In this document: positions 62,875-64,000 of the stretch, in pieces
How positions within the stretch are numbered: the stretch's first letter is position 1
Layout of the letters: each line of letters opens with the position of its first letter
The notes under the pieces: model-generated
Told to the model about the DNA's origin: nothing
The model's database searches: none
The model's input: only the letters and a program-made list of their open reading frames with translations
Made by a program: the position numbers and the translations under genes
DNA from: Flavobacterium flabelliforme
GTDB lineage: Bacteria; Bacteroidota; Bacteroidia; Flavobacteriales; Flavobacteriaceae
Length of the DNA: 64,000 nucleotides
Reading direction: 5' to 3'
NCBI RefSeq assembly: GCF_017948675.1
Contig: NZ_JAGFBU010000003.1
Coordinates: forward strand, 25,627 to 89,626

Positions 62875-63472
62875 TTTTACCTATTTTTGGAATAATTTGT
62901 ATTAAAAATTGTTGATTCTTTGTTTCATCCTTTCCACTATAACGACCTACACCTCTTGTGCCACTACCAGCGACTTGAAGTTCGCAAAAATTGGGGTCAA
63001 AATGGATATTATTACTATCCCATAGCTTTAAAAGGGATAGTGCGCGTAAATAACTTAATTCATCATTATATTTATATTGATCTCTTGAAGCCATCCCTTC
63101 AATAATGATCATATATTTAATATCATTGTTTTTATATTCATTTTGTAATCTAACAATTAAACTTTCAATGTTTTTCCCTACATCTAACAGATAATCCTTA
63201 TACTCTTCTTTAATCTCACTATTGGCCGGTTCAAACTGAATTTGTTTTTTTAGCGTGAATCTTTTGTATTCTTCTTGATAAGAAAAATATCTTGTATCCA
63301 ATTCTTTTACTGAGTTTTGAATTTCTACTATTTTTTTCAATTGTTCAACAGTTGCTTTGGATTGTCTTTTCATCATAACAACAGTTAGTACAAATAATAC
63401 TAACATTATAAAAAAGAGACTGGTCATCAAATCAGCATAACTGGCCCAGAAAAAATTTGTTTTTTTTGACAT
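62855..63472 (-). CDS. MotB/OmpA-like membrane protein
   Basis: 205 residues. One N-terminal TM (FFWASYADLMTSLFFIMLVL, with Asp in the plug-like ADLM position typical of MotB), a helical linker, and an OmpA-like peptidoglycan-binding domain (YMIIIEGMASRDQYKYNDEL, LRALSLLKLW, VAGSGTRGVG). MotB-like partners of ion-driven motors include ZorB, but no MotA-like gene with several TM helices is visible in the window. Directly follows the coiled-coil gene (2 bp). Confidence 0.8.
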   Translation of the reverse strand: MSKKTNFFWASYADLMTSLFFIMLVLFVLTVVMMKRQSKATVEQLKKIVEIQNSVKELDTRYFSYQEEYKRFTLKKQIQFEPANSEIKEEYKDYLLDVGKNIESLIVRLQNEYKNNDIKYMIIIEGMASRDQYKYNDELSYLRALSLLKLWDSNNIHFDPNFCELQVAGSGTRGVGRYSGKDETKNQQFLIQIIPKIGKIENQDN

Positions 63473-63474
63473 AA

Positions 63475-63993
63475 TTACTTAAAAATAAATTCAAATATTT
63501 TCCACCCGCTAAAGACAACGCCAATGATAGCTCCTGAATAGACAAAAACATATCCTGCATACTTGATTGGTTTTGGGATTTCTATGCCTGTTTGTTGCTT
63601 TTGATTTAAAATAGCTTCAGATAATTTATCTATGGAATTATTTAGCGAGTCTAATTTTTTGTTTTGGGACTTGGCTTCCTGTTCCATATTGGACATACTG
63701 GTTTTTAATTCTCCTAATTTTTTTAATTCATTTAAATTACCTCTGTCTTCTTTCAATAGTTTTTCTAATAGATCTTCTTCTTTGATGGTTATATCTGTTA
63801 TTGCTTTTATTTGAGTATCAATATGAATTTTTAACTGTTCTAAACTCTTACTTAAAACATTATCAACATCAATAACTGCATCTGAAACCATTTGCTTTCT
63901 GCTGCTTACTTCTCTTAATTCAGATTGCAGAATATCGATTATTTCTTTATTCATATCAATATTTGTACCTATAGAATCAGCAATTTTTTCCAT
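63475..63993 (-). CDS. Coiled-coil membrane protein (may extend past the edge)
   Basis: 172 residues from the first ATG in the window (63993). The upstream codons to base 64000 are open, so the real start may lie outside. A long coiled coil (residues about 1-130, K/E/L/S rich) is followed by a short linker PKPIKYAGY and a C-terminal TM (VFVYSGAIIGVVFSGWKIFEF). Partner of the MotB-like protein 2 bp downstream by context; family not recognised. Confidence 0.6.
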   Translation of the reverse strand: MEKIADSIGTNIDMNKEIIDILQSELREVSSRKQMVSDAVIDVDNVLSKSLEQLKIHIDTQIKAITDITIKEEDLLEKLLKEDRGNLNELKKLGELKTSMSNMEQEAKSQNKKLDSLNNSIDKLSEAILNQKQQTGIEIPKPIKYAGYVFVYSGAIIGVVFSGWKIFEFIFK

Positions 63994-64000
63994 AGAGTGG

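Noticed and set aside
62855..64000. Zorya defence system
   Set aside because: A MotB-like protein is present, but no MotA-like multi-TM protein, ZorC/D or ZorE gene is visible; the call would need sequence beyond the edge.

Overview
The window looks like a Bacteroidota chromosome, most likely Flavobacterium or a close relative. The DNA is strongly AT-rich. Several genes are preceded by the Bacteroidota -7 promoter box TAnnTTTG. The gene content fits: a large secreted Ig-repeat adhesin of the type IX secretion kind, ppk-ppx, a DnaX lacking zinc cysteines, and many small lipoproteins. The species cannot be fixed from sequence alone.

Layout. 1-4302: 3' part of the window-edge adhesin gene, with a vWA domain and exact 219-bp repeats. 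4.3-5.6 kb: AT-rich spacer. 5.6-32.0 kb: mostly core genome. It holds sixA-ppk1-ppx (polyphosphate turnover), dnaX (apparent -1 frameshift in an A10 run), rnpB, a ClC channel, gamma-glutamyltransferase, an AcpH-like protein, glmM, a class V aminotransferase, an LpxL-like acyltransferase, a rhomboid protease, a SIMPL protein, and a two-component system followed by a PepSY-like protein and a TolC/HlyD/RND efflux operon. 32.1-41.6 kb: accessory DNA. It begins at a tRNA-3'-end-like remnant and contains a HipBST-type toxin-antitoxin module with three putative operators, a DUF5675 cassette, a DUF6943 protein, a purine-rich non-coding stretch of raised G+C, and a TPR histidine kinase with its response regulator.

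41.7-59.0 kb is a defence island on the minus strand. A type I restriction-modification locus is split: hsdM-hsdS lie at the upstream end and hsdR about 9 kb downstream. Between them are an NA37 nucleoid-associated protein with a four-TM membrane protein (a possible undescribed pair), AbiH, a 39-residue ORF, an HNH protein, a GmrSD-like DUF262 protein, a PD-(D/E)XK nuclease, and an AbiEi/AbiEii toxin-antitoxin pair. Beyond hsdR is a CoiA-like protein with a coiled-coil tail. The gaps in the island hold a perfect 42-bp palindrome, an AbiEi operator candidate and twin covarying hairpins.

59.4-64.0 kb is a second minus-strand cluster: a coiled-coil membrane protein, a MotB/OmpA-like protein, a retropepsin-like lipoprotein, a frameshifted EEP-family nuclease, a DnaJ-zinc-finger/TerB protein and a DUF6804 membrane protein. 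Its function is unknown. The best candidates for something undescribed are the NA37/membrane pair inside the split hsd locus and this MotB/TerB cluster.
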